DNA of 64,000 nucleotides from Strigamia acuminata (Eukaryota; Arthropoda; Chilopoda; Geophilomorpha; Linotaeniidae). A model generated the notes under the pieces. That model did no database searches and was not told the origin of the DNA. It was given only the letters and a program-made list of their open reading frames with translations. The number at the start of each line of letters is the position of its first letter. The stretch's first letter is position 1. A program made the position numbers and the translations under genes. Where the stretch lies: assembly GCA_949358305.1 (NCBI GenBank), contig OX442315.1, forward strand, positions 13,542,427-13,606,426, given 5' to 3'. Positions 27,713 to 37,779 of the stretch are shown one piece after another.

Positions 27713-30700
27713 TTTTTTGACTCGTTTTTTGCCATGGCGAGTTTAATCTCTGCCATCTGCTTCATTATTGCGTCAAATTTAGCGTCTTCTTTCGCTGTTC
27801 TTGGGCACTCATTGGAATAGTGACCCGGTTGGTTACACTTGAAACAACGAATATTTGATTTGTCTCTTGGGGCTTCAGTCGATTTTTTCTTTTCAGGGTC
27901 TGCTTTCGACGGTGGCGTGTAATTTTTTCGAAAATACTTCGGAATTCGGCCGGCATTTGGTTTTAACCTGGCGCGAAATTCTTCTACCGCTCTATCTCGA
28001 TGGATGAGATGTACTAGCGGTCCTTCCTCATCGCAACCCGTTGATAAGGTATCGCGATAGCTTCGTATTTCTTCGTCCGTCGAATAATCGTCTTTTTCTT
28101 CTTTTTCGTCTGATTTTCCGACATTTTGTTCGGCTTCCTCCCCCTCCTTGACCTCCTCCAGTGTCGCTTGCATGGCTGACGCTGTCGGTGCCTTTTTAGG
28201 GGCGGCCAAAGGGTTGGAAGGCAGCGGGGATGTCAGTTTATTTTTTATTTGCAAACCAACGCTAGCTTCTGCCAGCTCCATTATACCGCTAAGATATTCA
28301 GTAGGGCGCATAATCTTATCTGTCGCCCCATATCTTTCCGCACTCAACTTGAGACGTTTTGCGGTCGCTGCTTTCTCCGCTTCTGGTAAAGCGGAATAAT
28401 ATCTCTTCTCGATATCTATCGTGTTCTCGAACAGGAAGGCGCTCATCTCCTCGTAGCTACCTCCTGTCGGTGCCCTTTCTTCAAGTAGCACCCTTTGCGA
28501 GTATTCCGACAAACCGCCGAGAAAGAAAAGGTTGAATCCCGTGGCGTGAAATTCCATCGGGGCCTTTTCGAACAACAATCTGGCGCGAATGTCGTAATCC
28601 ATTATGGTTTCACCAGGCATCTGGCGAAGACCTCGCATCTTTCGGCTCACCTCTTCGGGTGTCTCGCCGTAGCGTAGGTCGAATCTCATTAAAAAGTCGT
28701 CCCAATTGACGCCTTTCAATCCTTGGTACCACTCACGTGCCGAGCCTGTCATTAGCTCGACAATACCGTGGGTGAGCATGTCTCCTACGGTGGCTTTGGT
28801 GGCAGTCTTAATTCGAATTACTTCGTCAAGGAAGCGATCTCCCGCTTTCCATGACCCGTCGAAACGGTTCTGAATATAAAATTGCCACCTAATATTCCCG
28901 GTAACACTCATGGTGTCACGTCGGGAGACAGCGTATTTTTTCTTTACGCGGTCACCAGTGCTACGATTACGATCGTTTCGTTTGCTCAGATCAATTCCCT
29001 CGGCTTTTAACGAGCCGAGTAGGGCTCTTCCAAGCTCTCCCATCGTATACTGCCGACCCGTCGAATCGGTAAACGCGCTTTGTCGGGGAAGGTCCTGAAA
29101 CTCCTCCCGTCGGTGGTCGCTATTTTCCGATCGACGTCGTTTCTCTCTATCGCGCGGAGAGTTGGATCTCTTCCGGCGATTACTTGATTTTTCCTTTCGT
29201 CTGTCGTCGTTGGATGAGGGGTCGGAGCTGGGGTCGGGAGACGGTGAGCGGCGTGGCGGGTTGCGCCGTGAAGAGTTTGACTCTTTCCGGCCCCTACGAC
29301 GGTCGTCACGTTCCCTTTCCCTGCGTTCATCGCGTTCTCTTTCCCTTCGTCTTTCTCCGGAACCTCTCTCCGAATCGTGATGACTGGGTGCATTTGACTC
29401 CAGTCCATCTGACGACGAATCACTATTTCCGTAGTGATAATATTTCGGTCTTTCATCGCGTTTGCCTTCTTCTCGCGAAGAGGTGCGATCATGCGATTGT
29501 CTCCTTGACGACTCGTCGTCTTTAAGGATGGGCACTGGTTGTTGCCACTCAGTCCCTTGCGGATTATCTTGCTGTTGGCTTGTGAGAGCTTGCTCTTCAT
29601 TTCGCCTAGCATTATTAGCGTTGATTAACCGCGTTATCGCATTATTTGTGGCTGAATCGAGAGCTTGCATGCGGGGCCGAGTTTGTTGTTCTCTGGCCGA
29701 CGCATCTCTCTTGCGCGGAGTAGCTGGTGTTGCCCTCTCCGGCTGGGGTTTGGGTTTGGCCTTCGGCGTGCGCTTTGGGTCTCCCTCTAGGCTCTCGTCG
29801 GACAGCTCGGATGAACTGACCTCTGGTTTGCGAACGGATTTCGGGTCATCTCGTCGCAATCTGGCCATAAATGCTCGCTCTGCTTCTTGTTGCGAGTGGA
29901 AAGCATATCGATGTGCTCTCAGGGCTCGGTCAACTATTTCTACCTCCTCGGGAGTAGTCGGATTGGGCTGGGTTCTGCCGTACTCGAGAGCTTGCGCTTC
30001 TCTTTCCGCCAGCTTCCTCCGTCTCTCGCGAATGGCTTGTCGAGCCTCATTCTCTGCATCCGCTTCAAATTGAGCGGAATCAACCAATTGTTGAGCGTGT
30101 GCACCTTCAACAATGGTGATTTGTGGGGATACACTGTGCGCTTTTAAAGCTGCACGTACGATTTGTAACGTTTCGTACACGGTAATCTTCCCCGTCGGAA
30201 GGGTGTATCTCACTCCCTCCGCTTGTGCCAACTGCATCGCATCAATCAAGGTGCCCGAGACGCTGTAAGGCTGGCTTGAAACACGCTTGACAGAGGACGA
30301 GTTGGACTTGTGCCCTTCAGACACTACCGAGGCTGGTCGACTGTGCGTAACTGGCGTGTTTAGTGCCGAATTAGCGGTCGTATTTGAGGCCGTCTTTTGT
30401 ATCGGAGACGCTGCTTTCGGACTGCCCACCTCGGTGTCGTGCGTTAGACGAGGCGATTGGTTACGGGATAAAACCTCGTTTCCGCTCGTCTCGCCGTCAC
30501 GGTTAGAACGCGGCAGTTTGGAGTGAGATTGCTCTTCACCCCGCTCTGTCTCGTCCAATCGCTGCCTCGTCTCGGTGCGAGACGGGTGCGATGCCTCGGA
30601 TGCGCTTCTACGATCGGGTTTAGGCTTACGCCGTTTTTGCCTCGCTTCGTGCGCTGAGGCTTTGGGTAAGGGACCTCCAGATCGCAAGTGATAGTCGGCG

Positions 30701-30768
30701 CCTTTACGACTGCCGGCTCTCTTGTTTGCGTCGGAGTCGGAATCTGTTACTCGGGTATTATCTGCCAT
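27685..30768 (-). CDS. gag: Element B Gag, 1027 aa
   Basis: The first ATG is 30768 (MADNTRV); the frame stays open nine codons further upstream only through a GTG. Order: Ser/Arg/Glu-rich N-terminus; coiled-coil segment with many Ala, Glu and Arg (residues about 230-330); a very charged RERERDERR region; a retrotransposon-gag capsid block near 690-790 (AREWYQGLKGVNWDDFLMRF); acidic stretch; and a CCHC zinc knuckle CFKCNQPGHYSNEC. It ends TAA at 27687-27685, 25-40 bases after two frameshift sites. It forms the particle that packages element RNA. Same architecture as Gag of C, with low sequence identity outside the core. Confidence 0.92.
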   Translation of the reverse strand: MADNTRVTDSDSDANKRAGSRKGADYHLRSGGPLPKASAHEARQKRRKPKPDRRSASEASHPSRTETRQRLDETERGEEQSHSKLPRSNRDGETSGNEVLSRNQSPRLTHDTEVGSPKAASPIQKTASNTTANSALNTPVTHSRPASVVSEGHKSNSSSVKRVSSQPYSVSGTLIDAMQLAQAEGVRYTLPTGKITVYETLQIVRAALKAHSVSPQITIVEGAHAQQLVDSAQFEADAENEARQAIRERRRKLAEREAQALEYGRTQPNPTTPEEVEIVDRALRAHRYAFHSQQEAERAFMARLRRDDPKSVRKPEVSSSELSDESLEGDPKRTPKAKPKPQPERATPATPRKRDASAREQQTRPRMQALDSATNNAITRLINANNARRNEEQALTSQQQDNPQGTEWQQPVPILKDDESSRRQSHDRTSSREEGKRDERPKYYHYGNSDSSSDGLESNAPSHHDSERGSGERRRERERDERRERERDDRRRGRKESNSSRRNPPRRSPSPDPSSDPSSNDDRRKEKSSNRRKRSNSPRDREKRRRSENSDHRREEFQDLPRQSAFTDSTGRQYTMGELGRALLGSLKAEGIDLSKRNDRNRSTGDRVKKKYAVSRRDTMSVTGNIRWQFYIQNRFDGSWKAGDRFLDEVIRIKTATKATVGDMLTHGIVELMTGSAREWYQGLKGVNWDDFLMRFDLRYGETPEEVSRKMRGLRQMPGETIMDYDIRARLLFEKAPMEFHATGFNLFFLGGLSEYSQRVLLEERAPTGGSYEEMSAFLFENTIDIEKRYYSALPEAEKAATAKRLKLSAERYGATDKIMRPTEYLSGIMELAEASVGLQIKNKLTSPLPSNPLAAPKKAPTASAMQATLEEVKEGEEAEQNVGKSDEKEEKDDYSTDEEIRSYRDTLSTGCDEEGPLVHLIHRDRAVEEFRARLKPNAGRIPKYFRKNYTPPSKADPEKKKSTEAPRDKSNIRCFKCNQPGHYSNECPRTAKEDAKFDAIMKQMAEIKLAMAKNESKNESAQAAKK
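27712..27730 (-). promoter_or_regulatory. Tandem -1 frameshift sites, element B gag/pol
   Basis: Two A AAA AAC heptamers (27730-27724 and 27718-27712), both in gag phase, lie in a 12-base direct repeat encoding KNES KNES. From either, a -1 shift gives an open path into pol. Downstream, GCGCAG can pair with CTGCGC around an inner GAAG/CTTC hairpin. Confidence 0.78.
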
Positions 30769-30820
30769 TTCTTGCTTTGGGTATGATGTAATCACAGGTT
30801 AGAATCAGTTATTCGACTTG

Positions 30821-30838
30821 ATCCCGGACAGGCCCCCA
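30821..30838 (-). other. Primer binding site of element B (tRNA-Pro-like)
   Basis: The minus strand reads TGGGGGCCTGTCCGGGAT two bases inside the 5' LTR, two mismatches from the tRNA-Pro primer site known from murine leukaemia virus. Confidence 0.75.
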
Positions 30839-30840
30839 CG

Positions 30841-31857
30841 TGTCGCGCTCAACTCTAACCGTCGCTAACTCGTGGGTTGATTACTTAATTCGACTAACTC
30901 ACTACCGCTTTGTCTCAAGCGGTTTACCCAAAGAAATGATTACACAGATATAAAAGGTAAAATATAATATAGATTTATTCTGTGGGACAATGTACAGATA
31001 TATCTTATATATATATATGAAAGGTAGGTAAAAGGTAAATCGGAATGGGTGAAGGGAAATGGAAAGGTAAAGGTATGATGAAAGCTGGCTGGAACCGGCG
31101 AGGTCGTCTGTTGTTTCGTTCGCGTCCAAGATGGCGTCGTCGTTGTGGCAACGCGATGTCGTCTTGGGCCGGCGTGGCAATATGGCGTCCTCGGCTCGTC
31201 TCTGGCTGGTCCTTCGGGCTCACGCTGGTCGGGCGCGAGTGAATGCTTAGTTAAAAGGCTTACTTCGGTCTGTTGTCTAGGTTTTTGTGTGGTGTCCGGC
31301 GATCACACAGCGGCGGACTCTTCTGGCTCCCGGCGATCACACAGCGGCGGGAACGCTCGTCGTGGTTTAACTGCAGTTTAGGCTTGTGCGACCGTTTGTC
31401 TGCACAACTCGCTAAACTGGAGTGGTTTTTACTATTTCTAGCTGGTGTGCTAAAATAGTGTGGTAATCTTATCTCGCAGGTTACTCTGCGGAGTTTGACA
31501 CTGACCAAACGTACTCACGGTAAATTGTCCTTTGTCCTTGGTCAATCCCAGTATATTTTACTTGGGCCTGATCTTGTAGGACGACGGGTTTACGTGTGTT
31601 TCTCGTTTGATGGTTGTGTTGGTTCTGCCCGCTCAGTGCAAGGCACATTCCTTTGCACAAAGCGAGGTTGACAGGTGACCGGAATCACCCAATGGTGGGG
31701 TGGACGAGCCATCCCCACTCCCTCAGGGCAGACGCCTGTCCATTGACTAGATGTCAATGCACTGAGGGAAGGGAGACGCGCTTGCGGCTCCCCTTACACC
31801 CGAAACGAGGTCACGAGAGAAACTCTTCGTTGACCCCGGTCCAGTCGGGTCACAACA
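30841..31857 (-). repeat. 5' LTR of element B (1017 bp)
   Basis: Starts TGTTGTGACC and ends GCGCGACA on the minus strand. It carries a TATATAAG box and AATAAA as in A. The right edge at 31857 meets unrelated AT-rich DNA starting AACTTCACTG. Confidence 0.94.
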
Positions 31858-33228
31858 AACTTCACTGATCACACAATGGAGTAAAATGGACCGAAGTGAA
31901 AAAGTTGAAATAAAAAATGAATAGACGCATTGTAAACGTATCCAATTATCACAAATACAAAAGTAAAATATTATGGTTGTGACGATTCTACCTTTGCGGG
32001 TAATATTTAGACAATATTACCTCCGAGATATACAAGACATTGCTAAACCTAACAACAACCTAACCAAGATAAGCTAAGAATATGTGTCCTAAGTGAAATA
32101 TTACGGAATAATACAAACTTACAATGATATTGTACATTGTATGTTTTTTGTGTGTTAAATTGGAAATTTCTGTCTATCTCTAACGGTTTCCAAGATAATT
32201 TCCCAATGACCTTGAAGGAACATCCCCAGGTTAAATTTTGGGTCACCAAAAAATTGCCCCACCCAACTTTAATACTTTACCATCATTAGATTAGATACAT
32301 TGTCAGCACTTTCAGAAGTATTTAGCAGAGTGACAGACTTTTCTTTCACCCTGTATAAGTAGGTTTAATGACAGAAGACGTGAGTAATCAATTGTCACTC
32401 TTGTGTGTTAAGAATCAAAGCAGAAAACAAAACAGAACAAGAAGCGAAGCTCTGATAGAAAACCAGAGTATATAAAGGTTGTCTCAGAATTCAAGTTACA
32501 CAGGAATTGGGGGGACTAGGAGATTACGTTTCCACTAATCAAAAATTCCAAAAAAATTGCCCACTTAGTCACAGCCCCAAAAACAATGAAAGATTTCAAA
32601 TATCGCGCATCACGCAGATCGCCCACGTTTGCCAGATTATAGCGCAATTCTAAAATAAAAACACACAAACTGATCATTTAATGTTAAAGACTTGGTTACA
32701 CGCATTGTGATTGCTGCAGGAGAGGTCACGGATAACTCACAGATCTTTAACAGAGTCAGAATGAATTTATTCCGTTGCTACACTCGCTACCAGCTGTGCG
32801 TTGATGCACATGGTGGACATGTAGAGCATCTGTTGTAATAATCTTCTGCTAGCAATTAATCAACACGATGACAGTTAGAATTTAGGCTATTACAAAGCAA
32901 AATTGGTTGTAACAAAGATCTAATGTAAAAATTTTAATACTTTTGAAACGCAAACAAGCAATATAAATACTTATGAAAATCTAATAATTGTTCATTTCCT
33001 TACTGTTCTATCATATTTTGAGTTTTTTTATAATTTCTTTATCCATCATGTAGCGAAAACTGCATACTTTACGATAAAGTAAAGCAGTTATTCCTTTACT
33101 TTACGTAGACAGGAGTATATGCTATAAAATATTGATACTTTTTTAAAGTAAAAAATTTCAATACTTTTGAAAAGGATTGTAGCCATAATTGTTTGAGTCC
33201 TATTTAATCGGGGTGGGACATTTAACAT
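31858..33228. other. AT-rich flank without a recognised gene
   Basis: No supported coding region. It contains weak ORFs below 70 codons, a few A/T runs and possible remnants of old repeats. It looks like ordinary intergenic insect DNA downstream of the TMEM68-like fragment. Confidence 0.5.
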
Positions 33229-33974
33229 TTATTTATTGGTAAACTCAGGGATAGTATGGGTGTAATAGTATATCCCCAAATTATTTCTGACCGTACCATA
33301 CACAGAAACTTCCACTCTGTGGCCAATGACAGTAATTAGTCGTTTTTGGTTGCCTTGGATTTTGCTATATGCGTATATCCCATCAAGAGCCAGAGGACCG
33401 TGATATGCATAGTAGATAGCCGGTCCATCAGGGATATTTTCCCATCCTGTCAATTCATGACCTAAGGAGAACTCGTGAAATTAGCTCATAATCACACACA
33501 TAGACAAATCTATTTTCAAATACCATGCCATATAGAGCTAATAATGTTGTAATATTTGATGACAATATTCATTTCTTCAGTGCCAACCTTGATATAACCC
33601 TTGTTGAATTTCATTTTTATGTCATAAATATATAAAAGAATGGTTGGAATGTAATACAGAATGAAGAATAAAATTATTCCCAACAGGTATATCTGGAAAA
33701 TTAATAATTTATTAAATGGGGATTAAAATTCTAAATTCTAAATCTGGAATTGTAATCATCGCCGCGGCTCGTATTCGAGTGCGAATTTTAATTGCGGAAA
33801 TACGGTATTTTAAACGAATATACTTACAATTTGAAAAAAGAAAATAAAAATTAAAATTGCCGTCCATTTATAGATTGTATAAGCAAACGGTGAGCTGAAT
33901 GTACTCCACATTGTGTTATCAATATCCCATGAGAAGAATTCGACATCTTCAAACGATGCATTGGTTGTCATCAT
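33229..33974 (-). pseudogene. TMEM68-like acyltransferase gene, first three exons, truncated
   Basis: Three exons join in frame. Exon 1 is 33974-33828 (MMTTNASF start, donor GTAAGT, phase 0), exon 2 is 33692-33524 (acceptor TTTTCCAG, donor GTATTT, phase 1) and exon 3 is 33461-33229 (acceptor CTCCTTAG). Two hydrophobic segments (AILIFIFFFQI and YLLGIILFFILYY) are followed by WHGHELTGWENIPDGPAIYY and a YHGPLALDG motif. This is the order and spacing of TMEM68, an ER acyltransferase that makes neutral lipids, and the motif matches its block-I His...Asp site. The similarity fades after about residue 150 and a stop follows. The rest of the acyltransferase domain is absent, so this is a partial duplicate or pseudogene. 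The intact splice sites suggest that it is recent. Confidence 0.68.
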
Positions 33975-34437
33975 TTTCTGTTTGCAAAATAATTCAAAAT
34001 AAATACGATTTGGGAATTTTTTGTTTTATGTGAGTTTAGTTTAAAATAAATGGGATAGGAATAGATGTGTAACTTCTTTGCATAAGTTTAACTATGACGT
34101 GTTGCAAGATAAATCACAGCCAACTTTGCAATGAATTTTAAATACAATACCACGATGACCATGTTTAAAAAACAAACAGGTGTTTTGAGTGCTTTGTGTG
34201 AGATGTATCATCAGGAAGTAAAATGCTTTGCATTCAAGATGTATTCCTTTTCAATTTACCACGAGGAAAGTCATAAAAGAAACGGAAAACATCGCTTATG
34301 TGTTCATTGGAATTTACTTGATATATGCTCATCGGAAACTAAATAAATTTCTGAAGTATTATTCCCCTAATGATAGCTAAACAGAATATGCAAATTGACT
34401 GGCTAAATAGCAACAATGTTTTAATTAACAAAGTTAG

Positions 34438-34445
34438 ACCAAAAG
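34438..34445. repeat. 8-bp target duplication of the hAT element (left)
   Basis: ACCAAAAG here and at 37772-37779. Eight base pairs is the hAT superfamily length. Confidence 0.93.
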
Positions 34446-34504
34446 CAGGGCTGGACTGGGAACCAATTTTCTACCGGGAAAACTGGATCGGTCGGGCCAC
34501 ATAT

Positions 34505-34534
34505 AACCTAACCTAACCTAACCTAACCTAACCT
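34505..34534 (+). repeat. Six AACCT repeats (TTAGG complement), telomere-like
   Basis: Six perfect tandem AACCT units, equal to the canonical insect telomere repeat TTAGG on the other strand. They lie about 60 bp inside the left end of the hAT element, so they are part of the transposon and not a chromosome end. Confidence 0.85.
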
Positions 34535-34678
34535 AGGCTAGTGAAATGAAAAAAATTCCAAATTTGATTAACTTATTTATTTAAAATTCCAACACAATAC
34601 AGCGAGTGAGTGAACAGTGCCAATACACAGGAAATGATTTATTGTAAAAGGTGTATTCGTATACATAATAATTTTCAA

Positions 34679-37291
34679 TTATAAAATTTTCCTCAGTAAA
34701 CTACTTTTTTCTTTCATTGCATTAACAATTTGATCATTCTTTATTACGTTCAAAATATCTTTTTCACAAGACATAATCATGAATGCTTCTAATTTAATTT
34801 GGCCTAAACAATTACGTAATCTATTCAATATATATTTTAATTTTGAAAATGACCGTTCGCACGATACTTGTGTGGAAGACAATGTTACAACAAATTTATA
34901 TATTAAAAATAAATTGTGATATGCTAAGGAATGTAAATTAAATTTTTGCAAAACCATAAAACAGCAGGTGACACAATTTTTACAAGATTGGCACTTTAAC
35001 GAATTATTTTCTCCGATTATCAAATTTTCGTTATCATTTTCATCATTTGAATCGGAATCTGCATCAACCTTATTTATGTCGTCAGTAACTGTATCTTTAA
35101 ACAATTGCCACTTTTTTACAAAATCTTTTAATTCTGCATGTACATCGACTATATTTATGGTTTTGTTGAATTTCTTATTAATTACTTCTACAATTGATTG
35201 AAAAGTTAAATCTGGTATATTGTTACTTACAATATTTTGAAAATTACATGGATTTAAATAATATAACTCGGCATACAGGTTATCGTTTTTTAGAAATCGT
35301 TCGTTTAAATCGTTCATAACATTATCCATTATAATGTTATGTACATTAATGCGAAATAAATCTTTTGCACTAATAGTTGTATTTCGCTTTCTCCTATCAT
35401 CTAAATGTGGCACAATGAAAATATCAATATCACGCTTTTCCAATTCCTTATTGGCAGCCAATACAAAATTAACTGCTGCTTGAAAAACTTCATCAAAACC
35501 TCGGGTAATTTTTAATATGTTTTCAGCTGTATTTTTCACCATACTAAAAGCAGTAATTATGTCCATTTCTCTTGTTTGCAAATACAACGACAATGGCGTT
35601 GTTTCCTCAAATACACGTAAGAATATTTGAGCTACGAGAATTGTTTTAAACTCTAACAAAGATTCTAACATGCATTTTGCCTTGTGCCAAACATCATTAT
35701 TAAAATTACTGGAGACAGATGTGTCTTGAAAAGTTTGAATAACATCTACATAAAACATAATACTGGATGTAGTATTATAATTACCAAATACTTTTCTTAA
35801 AATTTTGTCTTTTGCCCACCAGCGAGTTTCTCCAATTGTTGCAATAAATTTAAATTTACTAAATTCCCTCCATACATTCATTCTTTTATGTGATTCTCTG
35901 AAGAAAACTGCACAAGTATTTAAAAGACCAAATAAAGAAATGGCTTCAGCTGTCTTTTGAGTTATATCAACAATTATTAAATTTAAAACATGTGCATAAC
36001 ACCATGTATGTATTTGACCTGGTGAAACTTTATTCAGCCAAGCACTGAAGCCTTTATATGCCCCTTGCATATTTGATGCACCATCTGTGCAATTCCCAAT
36101 ACACTTAGAAATATCAATATTATTGTTTTTTAATTGCTCACATATTAAATTACAAAGATCCTCCCCTGTAGTGGATGAGCAATTAACTAGTGATATTAAT
36201 CGTTCATAAACACGATCTTTTGCATACCTGATAATAATAGAACATTGATCTACAACATTAATGTCTTGTGTGGTATCGATTTGAACACTAAACATTTCTG
36301 CATCCCTTATTTCTGAAGCCAATGTTTCTTTCATAAGAGAATGAATAACATCTATTACATTATTGGCGGTAGTTTTGGAAAACAATGTTACCAAACTACC
36401 CCGCCCTTTGCCTTTACCTTTGCTTTTATTTACGGTATCTTCAATATGCACTTTTAATAAGGGATCGAATTTACTTATCAACAAAAGCAATTCTAGAAAA
36501 TTACCATGATCTAGATTTTCATTCAACAGCTGAGAAGTAGATTCATTGATGCTGCGATAGCTTAGCCCCCGTTTGCCAATTAACTTAATTATTTCAATAA
36601 CTCGATTTAAAATTTGGCGATTTCTATTATTATTTTCTAATTTCTGTTTATTTATTAAACTAAACGTATCTCTATTATTTACTTTCAAGAAATATGCTTC
36701 GGTATTTGTATTATGAAGCGCAGAATTTTCATGTTCAGTAATTCTTTGATACATGTGCTTAGTTTTATAAATATCATATCCACTTATAAAAATAGATTGC
36801 TCCAAAGGATTCGTACAAAAAGCAAGGCAAAAAGAACAAAACATTTTTCCACAATTTTCATCTAAAGTTAACCAGCATCTACGTACGCCATCTTTTCGAA
36901 AGTATATTTTTCTGTCTTTTAAATTACATTTTGATTCTAAACTTGGCTGGACCGGATGAAACTTTAAGAAATTTGGTAAATTTTCATTTTGAGGTTGTAG
37001 AAAATAATCAATTTTTTCGCCAATTTCCTCATTTTCTTCTGTTTCGAAACTTTGACATTGCTGAATATTTACTTGTGTTTCTTCTTCTTCTTCTTCTATT
37101 GTTTCCTCAACGACGCTTTCTTCCTGGTGACAATCAATCAATGTATCTTTCGCGGATGATGTTGCAGTATGAAAGAGAGCATGTATTTTGTGACAGTTTT
37201 CAGCTTCAGCCATCAAATTTTTTTGCTGTTTTGCTTTTTCTCGTTGCCATCCACTTTCCCGTTTAGATTTTCGCCGTTTGAATTTTGGCAT
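34679..37291 (-). CDS. hAT transposase, 870 aa (ZMYM1/DUF4371-like)
   Basis: Cut-and-paste transposase. N-terminal Lys/Arg-rich segment, acidic region, then a TTF-type zinc-finger block near residues 125-160 (RKDGVRRCWLTLDENCGKMFCSFC). A DUF4371-like region follows near 215-300, then the RNase H-like core with SVQIDTTQDI and CTDGASNMQGAYKG, which place the expected acidic residues. A C-terminal hAT dimerisation block near 800-850 contains STQVSCERSFSKLKYILNRL. The frame has no break and starts at a good ATG. Genes of this type are also domesticated as ZMYM proteins, but the flanking terminal repeats and target duplication show that this one is a transposon gene. Confidence 0.92.
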   Translation of the reverse strand: MPKFKRRKSKRESGWQREKAKQQKNLMAEAENCHKIHALFHTATSSAKDTLIDCHQEESVVEETIEEEEEETQVNIQQCQSFETEENEEIGEKIDYFLQPQNENLPNFLKFHPVQPSLESKCNLKDRKIYFRKDGVRRCWLTLDENCGKMFCSFCLAFCTNPLEQSIFISGYDIYKTKHMYQRITEHENSALHNTNTEAYFLKVNNRDTFSLINKQKLENNNRNRQILNRVIEIIKLIGKRGLSYRSINESTSQLLNENLDHGNFLELLLLISKFDPLLKVHIEDTVNKSKGKGKGRGSLVTLFSKTTANNVIDVIHSLMKETLASEIRDAEMFSVQIDTTQDINVVDQCSIIIRYAKDRVYERLISLVNCSSTTGEDLCNLICEQLKNNNIDISKCIGNCTDGASNMQGAYKGFSAWLNKVSPGQIHTWCYAHVLNLIIVDITQKTAEAISLFGLLNTCAVFFRESHKRMNVWREFSKFKFIATIGETRWWAKDKILRKVFGNYNTTSSIMFYVDVIQTFQDTSVSSNFNNDVWHKAKCMLESLLEFKTILVAQIFLRVFEETTPLSLYLQTREMDIITAFSMVKNTAENILKITRGFDEVFQAAVNFVLAANKELEKRDIDIFIVPHLDDRRKRNTTISAKDLFRINVHNIIMDNVMNDLNERFLKNDNLYAELYYLNPCNFQNIVSNNIPDLTFQSIVEVINKKFNKTINIVDVHAELKDFVKKWQLFKDTVTDDINKVDADSDSNDENDNENLIIGENNSLKCQSCKNCVTCCFMVLQKFNLHSLAYHNLFLIYKFVVTLSSTQVSCERSFSKLKYILNRLRNCLGQIKLEAFMIMSCEKDILNVIKNDQIVNAMKEKSSLLRKIL

Positions 37292-37603
37292 TTTTAAGTG
37301 TTTTAAATATCCTACATAATTAGAATCAAATCACATTTTTTAAATCCTACTTGTAAATAAATATGTTCAAAATACCTTATACAAAGAGAAAATCATAATT
37401 TTCTTTGATGTTTGCTGTGTTTATGATGTATATAACCAATGTGCAAACTGGTTCTTCTTGGCGACGGCGATGGTGAGAGCATGACGCCATGACACCAGTC
37501 CGGATGTGCAGAACCAGAATGCTTTTAAATTGAACATGCGCATTGCGCAATAATGTAGACGTCATACTTATTACAAAAAAACTACATGCTATATACTGTA
37601 TAA

Positions 37604-37697
37604 CGGGACGAATGACGGCGGATCGGGACGGGCGACGGCGGATCGGGACGGGACGGGCGACGGCGGATCGGGACGGGACGGGCGACGGCGGATCGAG
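37604..37697. repeat. GC-rich minisatellite in the right end of the hAT element
   Basis: Three to four copies of a unit of about 25 bp built from GACGGCGGATCGGGACGG with extra GACGG steps, in otherwise AT-rich DNA. ORFs across it are low-complexity artefacts. Confidence 0.8.
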
Positions 37698-37771
37698 CGG
37701 GTCGGCCACGGGCCACCGAGCCACGGGCCACCGGGAAACTCCCGGTAGCCCGCCTTGCCAGTCCAGCACTG

Positions 37772-37779
37772 ACCAAAAG
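37772..37779. repeat. 8-bp target duplication of the hAT element (right)
   Basis: ACCAAAAG, identical to 34438-34445. Confidence 0.93.

Larger units (their letters stand above)
18508..31857 (-). mobile_element. Ty3/gypsy element B, minus strand, 3' LTR cut by element A
   Basis: A nearly complete element: 5' LTR (30841-31857), tRNA-Pro-like primer site, gag, frameshift sites, pol, two-exon third gene, polypurine tract, and a 3' LTR of only 869 bp. The missing 148 bp of that LTR correspond to 30841-30988. All frames are open. The shared parts of the two LTRs look identical, so B is young although it is the oldest of the nest. B's own target duplication cannot be checked because its left flank is outside the window. 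Confidence 0.93.
34446..37771 (-). mobile_element. Complete hAT DNA transposon (3.3 kb)
   Basis: Bounded by short terminal inverted repeats (CAGGGCTGGACTGG left, CAGTGCTGGACTGG right when inverted; a TACCGGGA block recurs about 25 bp inside) and a perfect 8-bp duplication. One intact transposase gene fills most of it. The left subterminal region has telomere-like repeats, the right one a GC-rich minisatellite. An intact frame with an exact duplication suggests recent mobility. Confidence 0.93.

Noticed and set aside
34505..34534. AACCT repeats as a chromosome end
   Set aside because: Only six units, placed inside the hAT element between its terminal repeat and its gene.
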